Below, one piece after another: positions 1-10,945 of a stretch of 64,000 nt of DNA. Every line of letters starts with the position of its first letter. Position 1 is the first letter of the stretch. Under the pieces are notes generated by a model. The model was not told where the DNA came from and made no database searches. It saw only the letters and a list, made by a program, of their open reading frames with translations. The stretch covers positions 73,208,253-73,272,252 of the forward strand of contig CM042688.1 of the NCBI GenBank assembly GCA_023614405.1, written 5' to 3'. A program made the position numbers and the translations under genes. This stretch comes from Avena insularis. Taxonomy: Eukaryota > Streptophyta > Magnoliopsida > Poales > Poaceae.

Positions 1-1152
1 TACTTGTACCTAGTTGATATCATGCTCTTTTGTATATGGATGTCGTCGGTGTGAAATGAAAGGGGAGCTTGTAAGTCCATGGAATTATGTATATGTGTTA
101 GAGAAACGCCTGGGCCGCTGGTCTAATCCATGCTGACATGGTGGAAACCTGCAGCGTAACCATAATGAGCTGTCTATGAAGCATTCTTCTTTTAAAAAAA
201 AGAGTCCTATATGGAGAAAAAAAAGAGAAAAAGAAAAAAAAGAGATTATGAAAAGAGGAAAGAGAGAAAAAAGCACCATATTCCCATGGTAAATAAGAAG
301 ATTGCTGAGATGCTCGTTGTCTGCTTGCCTTGTCATTTTGATATGGGGATTCTTCCGTATCATGGGGCAAGGGGTACCCCGTTGGCGGTTCTCTATGATA
401 CACATGTACTTATGATGACAAGAACTTACCGATGACTAAACTTGAGTAGAATGAGGAGCGTCCCTCGTATACAAGGGACATGAGATTCCTAACTTATACT
501 TCGTCAAGCATGTACACCATAGTTTGTTCACTTTAACCTTAATCACTTCAAGATGCTTATGATAGGGGCAATGAGAGCTGAAAGCTATAAGTACCATAAT
601 TTTTGGAAGCTCTTTATGAGACTTGAATCCCTACTTCCTTTTATAAAAAGGCCTTTCTTCCACCATTATATTGAGTTTCCACCTTCTATCTTTATGCACT
701 TACTTTGAGAGCATAGTGGCCATTCTTAGTTCTATGTGCATTGTCCCAAGACTAGTTGATTGATGCATACCTTGATATTAATTGTTTTAAACTATTTGTA
801 TCTAGTCACTCTTATGAACTTTGAAGTTGTCCTATGCATTTATAGTTGCTACTCTATGAGGGACAAGCTGAATGCTATTATGCTATGTTTTCTTTATGTG
901 AAACAAACAAACGTCTTGCAAAGCATTGTTATTCATGAATCTTTTGTTTGTGACTTTTCATGTTGCATCATAGTTTCTTTGTATTATTGCTAGAACTTTG
1001 TCTTTCCTGTTATGATTGAAGTACTATGATCCCAACTTTGAATGTTTTACAAATACTTTGATCAAGTCTTTGATGGTGCATGTCACCTAAAAAATTATTC
1101 TTTCTTTTTATCACTTACCTACTCGAGGACAGGGAGTTAAGCTTGGGGATGT
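1..1152 (+). repeat. E1 3' internal region, upstream tandem unit (cut by window edge)
   Basis: Non-coding 3' internal sequence of the Athila-type element E1. It matches 6962-8114 almost base for base, with roughly a dozen differences by eye, and more distantly 45389-46536 in E5. It includes a purine-rich low-complexity run at about 190-280 and ends in a G-rich polypurine-like stretch next to the LTR at 1153. Because a full LTR and a full internal region follow, this is the tail of another copy of the same internal region, not unique flanking DNA. The short ORFs here are not conserved as proteins. Confidence 0.85.
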
Positions 1153-2564
1153 TGATACATTGCAAATGTATCTATAATTTTTGATGTTCCATGCTTGGTT
1201 TTATCTACTTTCTTATGTTTTGTCCACACTTTGGAGTACTTTTCATATGATTTCTTGGACTAACCTATTAACAAGATGCCACAGTGCCAGTTGCCTATTT
1301 TCTGCAGTTTTTGGTTCCAGGAAAGTCAGAAAATGAATATTCTTGGAATTGGACGAGACAAAAGCCAAAGTTCCTATTTTACCGGAAGACTCATGGAGCC
1401 AGAATACGAGACGGAGGAGGGCCAGGGGCTGGCCACACCATGTGGTGGCGCAGGCTAGCCCTGGCCACGCGACTAGGTGGTGTGGGACCCTCGGGCCTCC
1501 ACCGACCTTGCCTCCTTCGCCTATAAGAGCCTCCCGATACCAAAATCCTAAATAGTCAATCAGAAATCCACGAAAAGTTCCGCAGTGCCGCCGCCACCGA
1601 AGGGGAGATTCGAGAGACGGAAAGTCTCTGTTCCGGCACCCTGCCGAGACGGGGAAGTGCCCCCAGAGCCATCTCCATCGATTTCCACCGCCATCTCCAT
1701 CACCATTGCTGATTCCCATGATGAGGAGGGAGTAGTTCTCTCTCAAGGCTAAGGGTTCTACCGGTAGCTATGTGTTCATCTCTCTATCTATGCATGATCT
1801 TATTGAGATCATGAGCTTGTAATCTATAGATCTACCTTGCTACTCAAGTGCTTTAATAGATCTCTGCTCTCCCCATGTGTGTGAAAGTGACAGCGTGCAC
1901 ACCATGGTGGCACTTAGGCTAGAGATTACAAATACTTGTTATGAGTTATATTTGGAGTTGGATGTCTTTATGAAATTGTGGTGTTTGTTGGACTCATCTA
2001 GTACTCAAGGTGACAGTGTGGGGTTTTCTAGATGGGAAAGGCTTACTTTGAGGTGTGCTGTTATAGCCCTACCATCGATTAGAGTGTTCAACCAGAGAGT
2101 AGTTAAGAGTAGTATCATAAAGAGAATATATTTATATGAGAGAGTGTTCACTAGTGAAAGTATGATCCCTAGGCCTTGTTTCTAAGCACTGAAACACCGT
2201 TTGCTATTAGATCTGTTACATGTTTGATTGCTTCCATCTTTACTTTAGTTTTCCTTTAGTCTCTTCCACACCATCAAAGTATTTTCTAGCACCATTATCT
2301 TATATCCATACCACTTGTATTTCACTATCTCTTCGCCGAACTAGTGCACCTATACACCTAGCAAGTGTATTGGGTGTGTTGGGGACACAAGAGACTTCTT
2401 GTATCTTGATTGCAGGGTTGCTTGAGAGGGAATACCTTTGACCACTTCCTCCCTGAGTTCGATAAACCTTGGGTGATCCACTTAAGGGAAAACTTGCTGC
2501 TGTTCTACAAACCTCTGCACTTGGAGGCCCAACAACTGTCTACAAGAATAGAAGTGCGTAGACA
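1153..2564 (+). repeat. LTR1 of element E1
   Basis: A 1412-bp LTR starting TGATACATTG and ending GTAGACA. It is paired with the LTR at 8115-9418 plus 23246-23352, with about 26 substitutions by eye (about 1.8%). A TATA-like TATAAGA lies at 1522-1528, placing U3 before about 1550 and R-U5 after it. The left boundary is supported by other copies: E5's LTR starts with the same bases at 40089, and E3's ends with their complement at 32137. The tRNA-Asp type primer site follows 13 nt downstream. The 167-codon - strand ORF inside this LTR recurs only as LTR sequence and is not a gene. Confidence 0.9.
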
Positions 2565-2577
2565 TTAAGCTATTTTC

Positions 2578-2682
2578 TGGCGCCGTTGCCGGGGAGGTAA
2601 GGTAAAAGGTATTCACACCGGAGAATTAAAGAAGAAGAACCTCCCACGGCAAACGCCTATTTTCTGGTGCCGTTGCCGGGGA
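2578..2682 (+). promoter_or_regulatory. Primer-binding site of E1, present twice
   Basis: The 18 bases at 2578-2595 (TGGCGCCGTTGCCGGGGA) are complementary to the 3' end of plant tRNA-Asp, the usual primer of Athila-lineage elements. A second copy with one change (TGGTGCC...) lies at 2665-2682. Both are followed by the same GGTAAGGTAAAAGGTA sequence, so primer site and leader were duplicated together with a period of about 87 bp. E3 has the same double arrangement. The first copy is the better match and nearer the LTR. Confidence 0.8.
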
Positions 2683-2788
2683 GGTAAGGTAAAAGGTACT
2701 CACATCCTCCAGTGTGAGTGCTCGAAGTTATTTCCTTTAGATTCTGCAATTTTGTCCTTTTTTTTCTTGTTTTCACTAGTTAGGCTTA

Positions 2789-4468
2789 ATGGAAAACAAC
2801 AACAAAATTAGAGAGCTTTTTAGTATTTTTCCTAAGTTAGAACTTGAATTGTCTGAAAAGAAAATTAAAAAACCCATGGAACTTTCTTTGCATGCTAATG
2901 GCAATGTTATTAGTATGAATCTTTTGAACACCTTTGTTACTAATGCTATGGAAACGTCTAAGCTTGGGGAAGTTGGTTCTTATGAAAATGATCTCTTTAG
3001 TTCCCCAGTTTTAAGGAAGAAAATTTGCTCTGATGATACTTTATCTCCCATATGTGGTAATTCTAATGATACTTGTGACATTTTAAATCCACATACTGAA
3101 AGCATCCCTTTTAAAATACCTATAAAAATTATTGATCGTGTTATGGATAACTACTATTTTGGAGATGGAACTGTCCATCCCGGTGATCATTTGCTCTTTA
3201 TACACGAATTATGCGGGTTGTTCAAGTGTGCAGGTATTACAATAGATCACGTCAAGAAGAAGTTATTCTCTTTTTCACTTAAGGGCAAAGCAAGGGAGTG
3301 GTATGAGCTACTAGACGATCCTCATCATTTGGAGTGGAAGGAACTTGAATCTCTCTTTTACTCTAAATTTTATCCTCATGAAATTCATAAAGATAGGAAT
3401 TACATTTATAATTTTCATCCTGATGATGGAGAAAGTATTTCCCAAACATGGGGGAGATTGAAGTCACTAATTCTCAAATGTCCCATTCATGAGCTCCCCC
3501 GTAATATTGTTATTAATAATTTATATGCAAGGCTTTCAGGACATTACAAGGACTATCTAGATACTTGTTTAGAGGGATCCTTCACGAGTAAGGAGGTGAA
3601 AGCTAAGTGGGATCTTCTTGAAACAATTCAAAGCAATACCGAAGATTGGGATAACAACAAAGGTAAAGAACCAGGTATAAACTATGAGTATGATTGCATT
3701 AAGTCTTTCGCTGAAACTACTGATTTTCAAGAGCTTAGTGCTAAATATGGTCTTGATCCTCAAATTCTTATTGATTGTTTTAGATCCTTTGCTTCTCATA
3801 TTAATGCTCCTAAAGAAAAGTGGGACATGTATCATGAGCCTTTTAAAGACACTTGTATGGAAAATGAAATTGTTGTTAATGATAGCAATAAACATGCTCA
3901 AACCTCTGAAAGTACTATTTCTCATAAGCATGTTAATTTTGGTGGAATACATAGACCTTGTGAGAATAATCAAACTGAAGAAGAATATTGTATCACCCAC
4001 AGGAATGAAAAAACCAGAACATGGTATAGGGCTCTAAATGACCTTGGTAAAAACGTTTGTGCCCTCTATCCTTTTATTTGTGAACTTTGCTTTGAAGTGG
4101 GTCATTTCAATTTTCAATGCTCAGGCCATAATAATAGCCCTTCTAATCCAATGAGTACTGCAAGTTTGTATTGTGATGACATGATCACTCCTAATCAGCA
4201 TGATGAACTTACATTATTTTTGGGGTGTGAAGAGTTATCAAGAAAAACCTCTTTGGTAGATACGAGTGCTTTTGATATGAATAGTGTCATGCATGGTTGT
4301 CATCTTTATTGTGTTGATAATTGCCACACAAATACTTACATACAAAATATTATAAAAGATGAGATCTTACCAAATTATGACATGACTAATATGTGTTTTG
4401 GTCTTATTAATGAAAAGGAGGAATCCTCCAAAGTTTCTTCTATTGTCTCTAACAATGAACCAGGGTAA
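2789..4468 (+). CDS. gag: Gag polyprotein of E1 (559 codons)
   Basis: This is the structural protein that would package element RNA into virus-like particles. The start at 2789 is the first ATG after the leader, and the same N-terminus (MENNNKIREL) begins E3's gag at 30518. Residues about 133-275 resemble the retrotransposon gag (capsid) domain, with the KAREWYELL and QTWGRLKSLI motifs typical of Athila gags. A CX2CX4HX4C zinc knuckle (CELCFEVGHFNFQC) sits at residues about 431-444 and would bind RNA. The frame ends at a TAA directly followed by ATG and a lysine-rich continuation, so the stop may be a mutation. No protease, RT or integrase follows anywhere in E1, so it could not move alone. 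Confidence 0.85.
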   Translation: MENNNKIRELFSIFPKLELELSEKKIKKPMELSLHANGNVISMNLLNTFVTNAMETSKLGEVGSYENDLFSSPVLRKKICSDDTLSPICGNSNDTCDILNPHTESIPFKIPIKIIDRVMDNYYFGDGTVHPGDHLLFIHELCGLFKCAGITIDHVKKKLFSFSLKGKAREWYELLDDPHHLEWKELESLFYSKFYPHEIHKDRNYIYNFHPDDGESISQTWGRLKSLILKCPIHELPRNIVINNLYARLSGHYKDYLDTCLEGSFTSKEVKAKWDLLETIQSNTEDWDNNKGKEPGINYEYDCIKSFAETTDFQELSAKYGLDPQILIDCFRSFASHINAPKEKWDMYHEPFKDTCMENEIVVNDSNKHAQTSESTISHKHVNFGGIHRPCENNQTEEEYCITHRNEKTRTWYRALNDLGKNVCALYPFICELCFEVGHFNFQCSGHNNSPSNPMSTASLYCDDMITPNQHDELTLFLGCEELSRKTSLVDTSAFDMNSVMHGCHLYCVDNCHTNTYIQNIIKDEILPNYDMTNMCFGLINEKEESSKVSSIVSNNEPG

Positions 4469-5364
4469 ATGGAGAAGCTTCCTTTCAAGCCTCTCCCTCC
4501 TAAAGAGAATAAGAAAAAGAAGAAAAGGAGGAGTAAAAGGAGAGAGGAAACGGTATTTTCCCCTAAGCATGTTACTCCTATTATAGTTTTTGATGAGTCT
4601 GAACTCGATGATGTTCCTATGCCTGTTACCTCTGATGCGATCATGATTGGGACAAGCACACTACTTTTGATATTGAAAATCTCTTCGGTACCAATTCTGA
4701 AAATGATGATATTAATAATTGCTATACTATTAGTGCTATCCATGATCCTCCCAATGATGATATGTTTACAAATGAACACACTTGGGAAGAGAACCATTCT
4801 ATTGCTCATGATGATGCTATACCTCCAATATATGATGATTGCAATGATGAATATGATATTTTCAGTCCACCTACTATTGAGGAGGAAATTAATTATGGTT
4901 ACAATATGCCTCCTATATTTGATGATTATGGTGATGAAAATAATAATGATATCTATTTTGTTGAATTTGCTCCCACTACAATCAATAAGAATGACTATGT
5001 TTATGTGGGGAGTATTAATTCTTTTATGCATATGACTCATGATAAGAATGTTTTATGGGATAGTTATATTGTTAATTTTATTCATGATGCTACTGAAAGT
5101 TATTATGAGAGAGGGAAATATGGTTTTATGCATCTCAATAATATTAAGTTTCCCCTCTTTATGTTGAAAGTCTTGAAGTTGCACTTGTTTTGCTTTACTA
5201 TGCTTGTTGCTTTGTGCTTTCATGAATTGTTTATTTACAAGATTCCTATGCATAGGAAGTGGGTTAGACTTAAATGTTCTTCGAATTTACTTCTTGATGC
5301 TCTCTTTTACTTCAATTCATATTTCTTTTGTGAGCATCTTCTCAAACTATTATGCCTAACTTAA
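4469..5364 (+). pseudogene. Continuation of E1 gag ORF, acidic and frameshifted
   Basis: The ORF resumes immediately after the gag stop with MEKLPFKPLPPKEN and a basic stretch. At about 4640 the sensible frame shifts: the downstream frame (open 4762-5364) reads an acidic region rich in Asp, Asn and Tyr (PPIYDD, NDEYDIFSPPTIEE), then a hydrophobic segment (FPLFMLKVLKLHLFCF) and a basic PMHRKWVRLK motif. The acidic motif resembles one in the gag N-terminus, suggesting an internal duplication. No RT, protease or integrase motif is visible. The hydrophobic segment could be a membrane anchor, but the function is unknown. Its end coincides with the start of the region shared with E5. Confidence 0.6.
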
Positions 5365-8114
5365 AGGCGTTAAAAAAAGTACTTATTGGGAGATAACCCA
5401 AAAGTTTTAGATGAGTATTGGAAGTTATTACATCTGTAATAACCGCTCCTTATCCTTTTTATTTGCCTTTTGTGCCAAGAGTAACCTCTAATGAGAGAGA
5501 AGTAATGATTGGGAAAGTTGCTATCCCGAAACAGATTTCTGTGCTTCACTGTAAAAATTCGTGTAAAATCTCTGAACGTCTTTTTGTAGCGTGAATTTTT
5601 GTGCTCTTGCCCCAGTTTGTTATATAACTTTCTTTAGTTCAACACTTTTTGATTTGAGCAACAGAAGGTCTTCGAAAAAATTCGTCTTTACCTGCTGGTC
5701 TGTTTTGACAGATTTCTGCCATTTTCTGCATTTGCTTCTTGTTGGTTCCTTTTTGTGTTCTTTTAGGGAATTGAGCTTTTTGAGGGAAGTGCTACAGTAG
5801 ATAGTGTTCTAATGGAAGTTTATTTGGTGTTAGAACTGAACCTTAATACTTATTTATCTTGAGTGCACTAATGTTTCTAATAAAGATTGTGTGAAGTTTT
5901 GTATGAAGGAAAAATTTCAGGTGTATGGAAGGAATAAGTAATGAGATAACGGATGGACTAAAGCTCAAGCTTGGGGATGCCATGCGTGTCACCCCAAGAA
6001 ATATCCAAGAAGTACAAGCGTCAAAGCTTGGGGATGCCCAAGGCATCCCCTTCTTCATCAATAAAAATTCCAGGTTTCTTCCAAACACTTCATTTTTATT
6101 GTTTCATGCACAGTTGTGTTGTTCTTGGAGCGTCTTCTTTTTCGTTTCCGTTTTGGTTTTTCATTTTGCTTGGTTTTCTTAGTTTTCTGAATAAATTGGT
6201 TGGACCCCCTCTTTCATACATTGGTTTTCAAATAGTTTGGTTTGGATTGGAAAAGAGTAGGAAGGTTCATGCTTAAGTGGTAAAGAGAGCTTGTTTTTGA
6301 CTGTGGCCTATTCTTTGTCATGACATGCTTGATATTGTTTTGGCTTTATGCTTAGTATTCTTTGCTGTAGCATGACTTGTTATAAACAATTGATATTGCT
6401 TAATGTGCCTCGGATTAATCTTGCGTTGTTTTAGCATATTAAAGCATAGTATAGTGGTATTCTCCTTTGATGCTTTATTTGGGTTGACTTGGCACATGCT
6501 CACACCATGTTATGAATATCTCAAGTCACCATAGCCTTTATGATCCTTTAGTTTTCAACTTGTAGTATCACTTTATGCTTTGATCAATGATGTTTTGTCG
6601 CTCTGCATGATTATGGCCATTATTGCTCTCTTAGTTTGTCGCTCCCAGTCTTTTGCTCGCCTCCACAACAAAGTATGAGTTCCACTCATGCATCCAACTC
6701 CCTAAACCAAGTTATTCCAAAGAGTCCACCGTACCTACCTATTAGCTTATGCTATTCCTAGTATATTCATGCTTTTTTTACCTTCCAAATTAAACTTGTC
6801 ATGAGAAAACTAGTGATTAAAGCTCTCACGAACTTGATGGCACACTTTACTTTTCTTGCCCTTAATAAACTTGAACCATTATGTTGTATATGGTTGCACT
6901 TATTTGTTGGGAATTAGCAGAACCATGCTATCATGGGGAACGCTTTCAACATTGCACTTGGTACTTGTACCTAGTTGATATCATGCTCTTTTGTATATGG
7001 ATGTCGTCGGTGTGAAATGAAAGGGGAGCTTGTAAGTCCATGGAATTATGTATATGTGTTAGAGAAACGCCTGGGCCGCTGGTCTAATCCATGCTGACAT
7101 GGTGGAAACCTGCAGCGTAACCATAATGAGTTGTCTATGAAGCATTCTTCTTTTAAAAAAAAAGAGTCCTATATTGAGAAAAAAAGAGAAAAAGAAAAAA
7201 AAGATTATGAAAAGAGGAAAGAGAGAAAAAAGCACCATATTCCCATGGTAAATAAGAAGATTGCTGAGATGCTCGTTGTCTGCTTGCCTTGTCATTTTGA
7301 TATGGGGATTCTTCCGTATCATCGGGCAAGGGGTACCCCGTTGGCGGTTCTCTATGATACACATGTACTTACGATGACAAGAACTTACCGATGACTAAAC
7401 TTGAGTAGAATGAGGAGCGGCCCTCGTATACAAGGGACATGAGATTCCTAACTTATACTTCGTCAAGCATGTACACCATAGTTTGTTCACTTTAACCTTA
7501 ATCACTTCAAGATGCTTATGATAGGGGCAATGAGAGCTGAAAGCTATAAATACCATAATTTTTGGAAGCTCTTTATGAGACTTGAATCCCTACTTCCTTT
7601 TATAAAAAGGCCTTTGTTCCACCATTATATTGAGTTTCCACCTTCTATCTTTATGCACTTACTTTGAGAGCATAGTGGCCATTCTTAGTTCTATGTGCAT
7701 TGTCCCAAGACTAGTTGATTGATGCATACCTTGATATTGCTTGTTTTAAACTATTTGTATCTAGTCACTCTTATGAACTTTGAAGGTGTATTATGCATTT
7801 ATAGTTGCTACTCTATGAGGGACAAGCTGAATGCTATTATGCTATGTTTTCTTTATGTGAAACAAACAAACGTCTTGCAAAGCATTGTTATTCATGAATC
7901 TTTTGTTTGTGACTTTTCATGTTGCATCATAGTTTCTTTGTATTATTGCTAGAACTTTGTCTTTCCTGTTATGATTGAAGTACTATGATCCCAACTTTGA
8001 ATGTTTTACAAATACTTTGATCAAGTCTTTGATGGTGCATGTCACCTAAAAAATTATTCTTTCTTTTTATCACTTACCTACTCGAGGACGAGCAGGAGTT
8101 AAGCTTGGGGATGT
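5365..8114 (+). other. Long 3' non-coding region of E1
   Basis: About 2.75 kb with no conserved ORF, ending in a G-rich polypurine-like tract (AAGCTTGGGGATG) just before LTR2. It aligns along its whole length with 43768-46536 in E5, even though the gag genes of the two elements differ. It contains two conserved hairpins near 5970-6050 and a purine-rich repeat at about 7147-7235. The position fits a region used in packaging or plus-strand priming, but that is inference. Short ORFs in it are not conserved. Confidence 0.75.
5970..6050 (+). other. Paired hairpins with polypurine-like arms
   Basis: First hairpin: CTTGGGG (5970-5976) pairs with CCCCAAG (5992-5998). Second: GGGGATGCC (6030-6038), loop CAA, GGCATCCCC (6042-6050), a perfect 9-bp stem. 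Each 5' arm carries AGCTTGGGGATG, the same motif that precedes the LTR. In E5 the second stem is unchanged, and the first is longer there (44387-44415). Conservation of pairing across two diverged elements suggests an RNA or DNA structure with a role. Confidence 0.65.
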
Positions 8115-9418
8115 TGATACATTGCAAATGTATCTATAATTTTTGATGTTCCATGCTTGGTTTTATCTACTTTCTTATGTTTTGTCCACACTTTGGAGTA
8201 CTTTTCATATGATTTCTTGGACTAACCTATTAACAAGATGCCACAGTGCCAGTTGCCTGTTTTCTGCAGTTTTTGGTTCCAGGAAAGTCAGAAAATGAAT
8301 ATTCTTGGAATTGGACGGGACAAAAGCCAAAGTTCCTATTTTACCGGAAGACTCATGGAGCCAGAATACGAGAGGAGGAGGGCTAGGGGCTGGCCACACC
8401 ATGTGGTGGCGCAGGCTAGCCCTGGCCACGCCACTAGGTGGTGTGGGACCCTCGGGCCTCCACCGACCTTGCCTCCTTCGCCTATAAGAGCCTCCCGATA
8501 CCAAAACCCTAAATAGTCAATCAGAAATCCACGAAAAGTTCCGCAGCACCGCCGCCACCGAAGGGGAGATTCGAGAGACGGAAAGTCTCTGTTCCGGCAC
8601 ACTGCCGAGACGGGGAAGTGCCCCCGGAGCCATCTCCATCGATCTCCACCGCCATCTCCATCACCATTGCTGATTCCCATGATGAGGAGGGAGTAGTTCT
8701 CTCTCGAGGCTAAGGGATCTACCGGTAGCTATGTGTTCATCTCTCTATCTATGCATGATCTTATTGAGATCATGAGCTTGTAATCTATAGATCTACCTTG
8801 CTACTCAAGTGCTTTAATAGATCTCTGCTCTCCCCATGTGTGTGAAAGTGACAGCGTGCACACCATGGTGGCACTTAGGCTAGAGATTACAAATACTTGT
8901 TATGAGTTATATTTGGAGTTGGATGTCTTTATGAAATTGTGGTGTTTGTTGGACCCATCTAGTACTCAAGGTGACAGTGTGGGGTTTTCTAGATGGGAAA
9001 GGCTTACTTTGAGGTGTGTTGTTATAGCCCTACCATCGATTAGAGTGTTCAACCAGAGAGTAGTTAAGAGTAGTATCATAAAGAGAATATATTTATATGA
9101 GAGAGTGTTCACTAGTGAAAGTATGATCCCTAGGCCTTGTTTCTAAGCACTGAAACACCGTTTGCTATTAGATCTATTATATGTTTGCTTGCTTCCATCT
9201 TTACTTCAGTTTGCCTTTAGTCTCTTCCATGCCATCAAAGTATTTTCTAGCACCATTATCTTATATCCATACCACTTGTATTTCACTATCTCTTCGCCGA
9301 ACTAGTGCACCTATACACCTGACAAGTGTATTGGGTGTGTTGGGGACACAAGAGACTTCTTGTATCTTGATTGCAGGGTTGCTTGAGAGGGAATACCTTT
9401 GACCACTTCCTCCCTGAG
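8115..9418 (+). repeat. LTR2 of E1, left part (interrupted by E2)
   Basis: First 1304 bp of the second E1 LTR, colinear with LTR1, with TATAAG at 8483. It is interrupted after CTGAG (9414-9418), and the same five bases recur at 23241-23245 where the LTR resumes, marking the insertion of E2. Confidence 0.9.
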
Positions 9419-10232
9419 TGTCGTGGTGGTGTCATGGCAGATGCCATAGATAGGCTAAAGGTGGGGACTAATATGCGCTAGGGTAATCCAGGGAGGGATA
9501 GTAGAGTGATTCTCTACATAGAAGCTTTGTATTGATGTTCAATCTCAAAGATTACAAGTGCTCCTCGAGCTGTATTGACAAGAGGAGGAAGAAGAAACTC
9601 TCTTACTCTTGCCTACCAACTAGCCCAAGAACCCTAGATCCACTAGTGCTCAACCAACTAGAATTTTCCCAACTCTGTATCAGAAAAAACCCAACCCCTC
9701 TACCAGAACCCTAACCCCCCCTTATATAGAGGTGGTTCGGTCCTGGCCTAGGGCATACGTGGAGGCATATTCCTAAGAATATGCCCCCGCCCAAAGTAGT
9801 AACCCGACAGGGGTGCTTTTCCCCCGCGTCACACTTGCTTTAGCGACGTAGCCTCTGCGGCGCCAGCGTGAGCGTCGTCACCCTTGTCGGCCACGATCCG
9901 GTGGTCCTGCCCTTGCTTTATTCGCTCATCCAGTACGCACCGGACCTTCTTTTTTGACCAGAGAGATTCCTTCCTTCTCCTAGAAGCCAAGCGAGGATCC
10001 GGATCACAGTTGATCCGGCCACACCTGTTCTTGCATATAAGTTAGACAAACATTTCCGACTTACTCCTTAAGTCGGACGAGACAATGTTAGGCGACCCCC
10101 CTGGTCCGGGTTACTCCGTGATCCGGCTTGCCTTGAGGTGACTCGGACAGCATCCGCTTTGACCTTGCCGAACCTCGGCTAACTCGGCCCTTATACCCCG
10201 GAGTGACCCTACCCGGGGGTATCCCCCCAACA
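9419..10232 (-). repeat. E2 LTR (3' LTR in element orientation)
   Basis: 814 bp. On the - strand it starts TGTTGGGGGG and ends CCACGACA. The TATA box for the element is TATATAAG on the - strand at 9722-9729. It matches 22418-23240 and 60344-61153. Confidence 0.9.
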
Positions 10233-10245
10233 TTAGTCCCCAAAG
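10233..10245 (-). promoter_or_regulatory. Polypurine tract of E2
   Basis: On the - strand CTTTGGGGACTAA lies directly against the LTR start, the expected plus-strand priming site. The equivalent of E7 (61154-61166) is nearly the same. Confidence 0.65.
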
Positions 10246-10945
10246 CTGGTGCGGCCTTAGCGGCCTTGGTCGCTAAGGCCACATCATGTTCATTCGTATT
10301 CGAGCCTCGGACGTTTAGTTTCGGGTTAACTTCTTGTCTCGGATTATATGGATTTATGTTCCCTTCGCACGTTCCAAGTTTTCACTTGCCGGCCGGGTTA
10401 CCATGGAGGCTCGGATTCGGGCCTTGCTTCCTTCTCTCATACACCAACCCACGTAAAGGTTAATCATTACGTTGCCTCATTTTAAGGGCTCACCGTAATC
10501 GCCGCAGAATCGCCGGTGATTATCGTGGCGGGTTACGTCATGCCTGTCTCCTCGTTTACCGCAACTGCACGTCGTGTCATGGGATCATATTTACTCTCTG
10601 TGGCCTCCGCTGTGGCTTCTCTCTGATTGGCTAATGCCGGTGATACACGGCCATAGCGTGTGGCTCTCCGGCGCAGCGCGATCCCAGTTATCGATTACTG
10701 GGGGTAGTTAAATAGGGGAGGGGCGCGCCCCTTAGCACTTTTCCATCTCCGCGCCCCTTCGCCCATTCCTCTTCTTCTTCCTTTAGGCAGGCGGCTACCG
10801 CTTAGTGCAAAGAAGATGCCACGCAGACTCCTTCTCCGGGTTTTTGCACCACAGCCACCACTGCCCGCACAACCGCTAGCCACGGGTACTCGTCAATCTA
10901 GACCGCGAGAGCCGCCAGCCGCCAAATGAGGACAGCGGATTCGAG
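10246..10945 (+). promoter_or_regulatory. Putative internal promoter and leader of the E2 antisense ORF
   Basis: This 700-bp stretch between the LTR and the antisense ORF contains TTAAATAGGGGAGGGG (10708-10723), a plausible TATA-type core promoter 238 bp upstream of the ATG at 10946. The same core lies at 61626 in E7, 250 bp upstream of its ATG. The downstream part is C-rich like a plant 5' leader. No transcript evidence is available here. Confidence 0.5.

Noticed and set aside
1243..1746. 167-codon - strand ORF
   Set aside because: It lies inside LTR1 and its counterpart in LTR2 (8205-8680) is interrupted. It is LTR sequence, not a conserved protein.
4367..5040. 221-codon - strand ORF opposite E1's acidic ORF
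   Set aside because: It is rich in Ile from the complement of GAT/AAT codons, a shadow of the acidic + strand frame.
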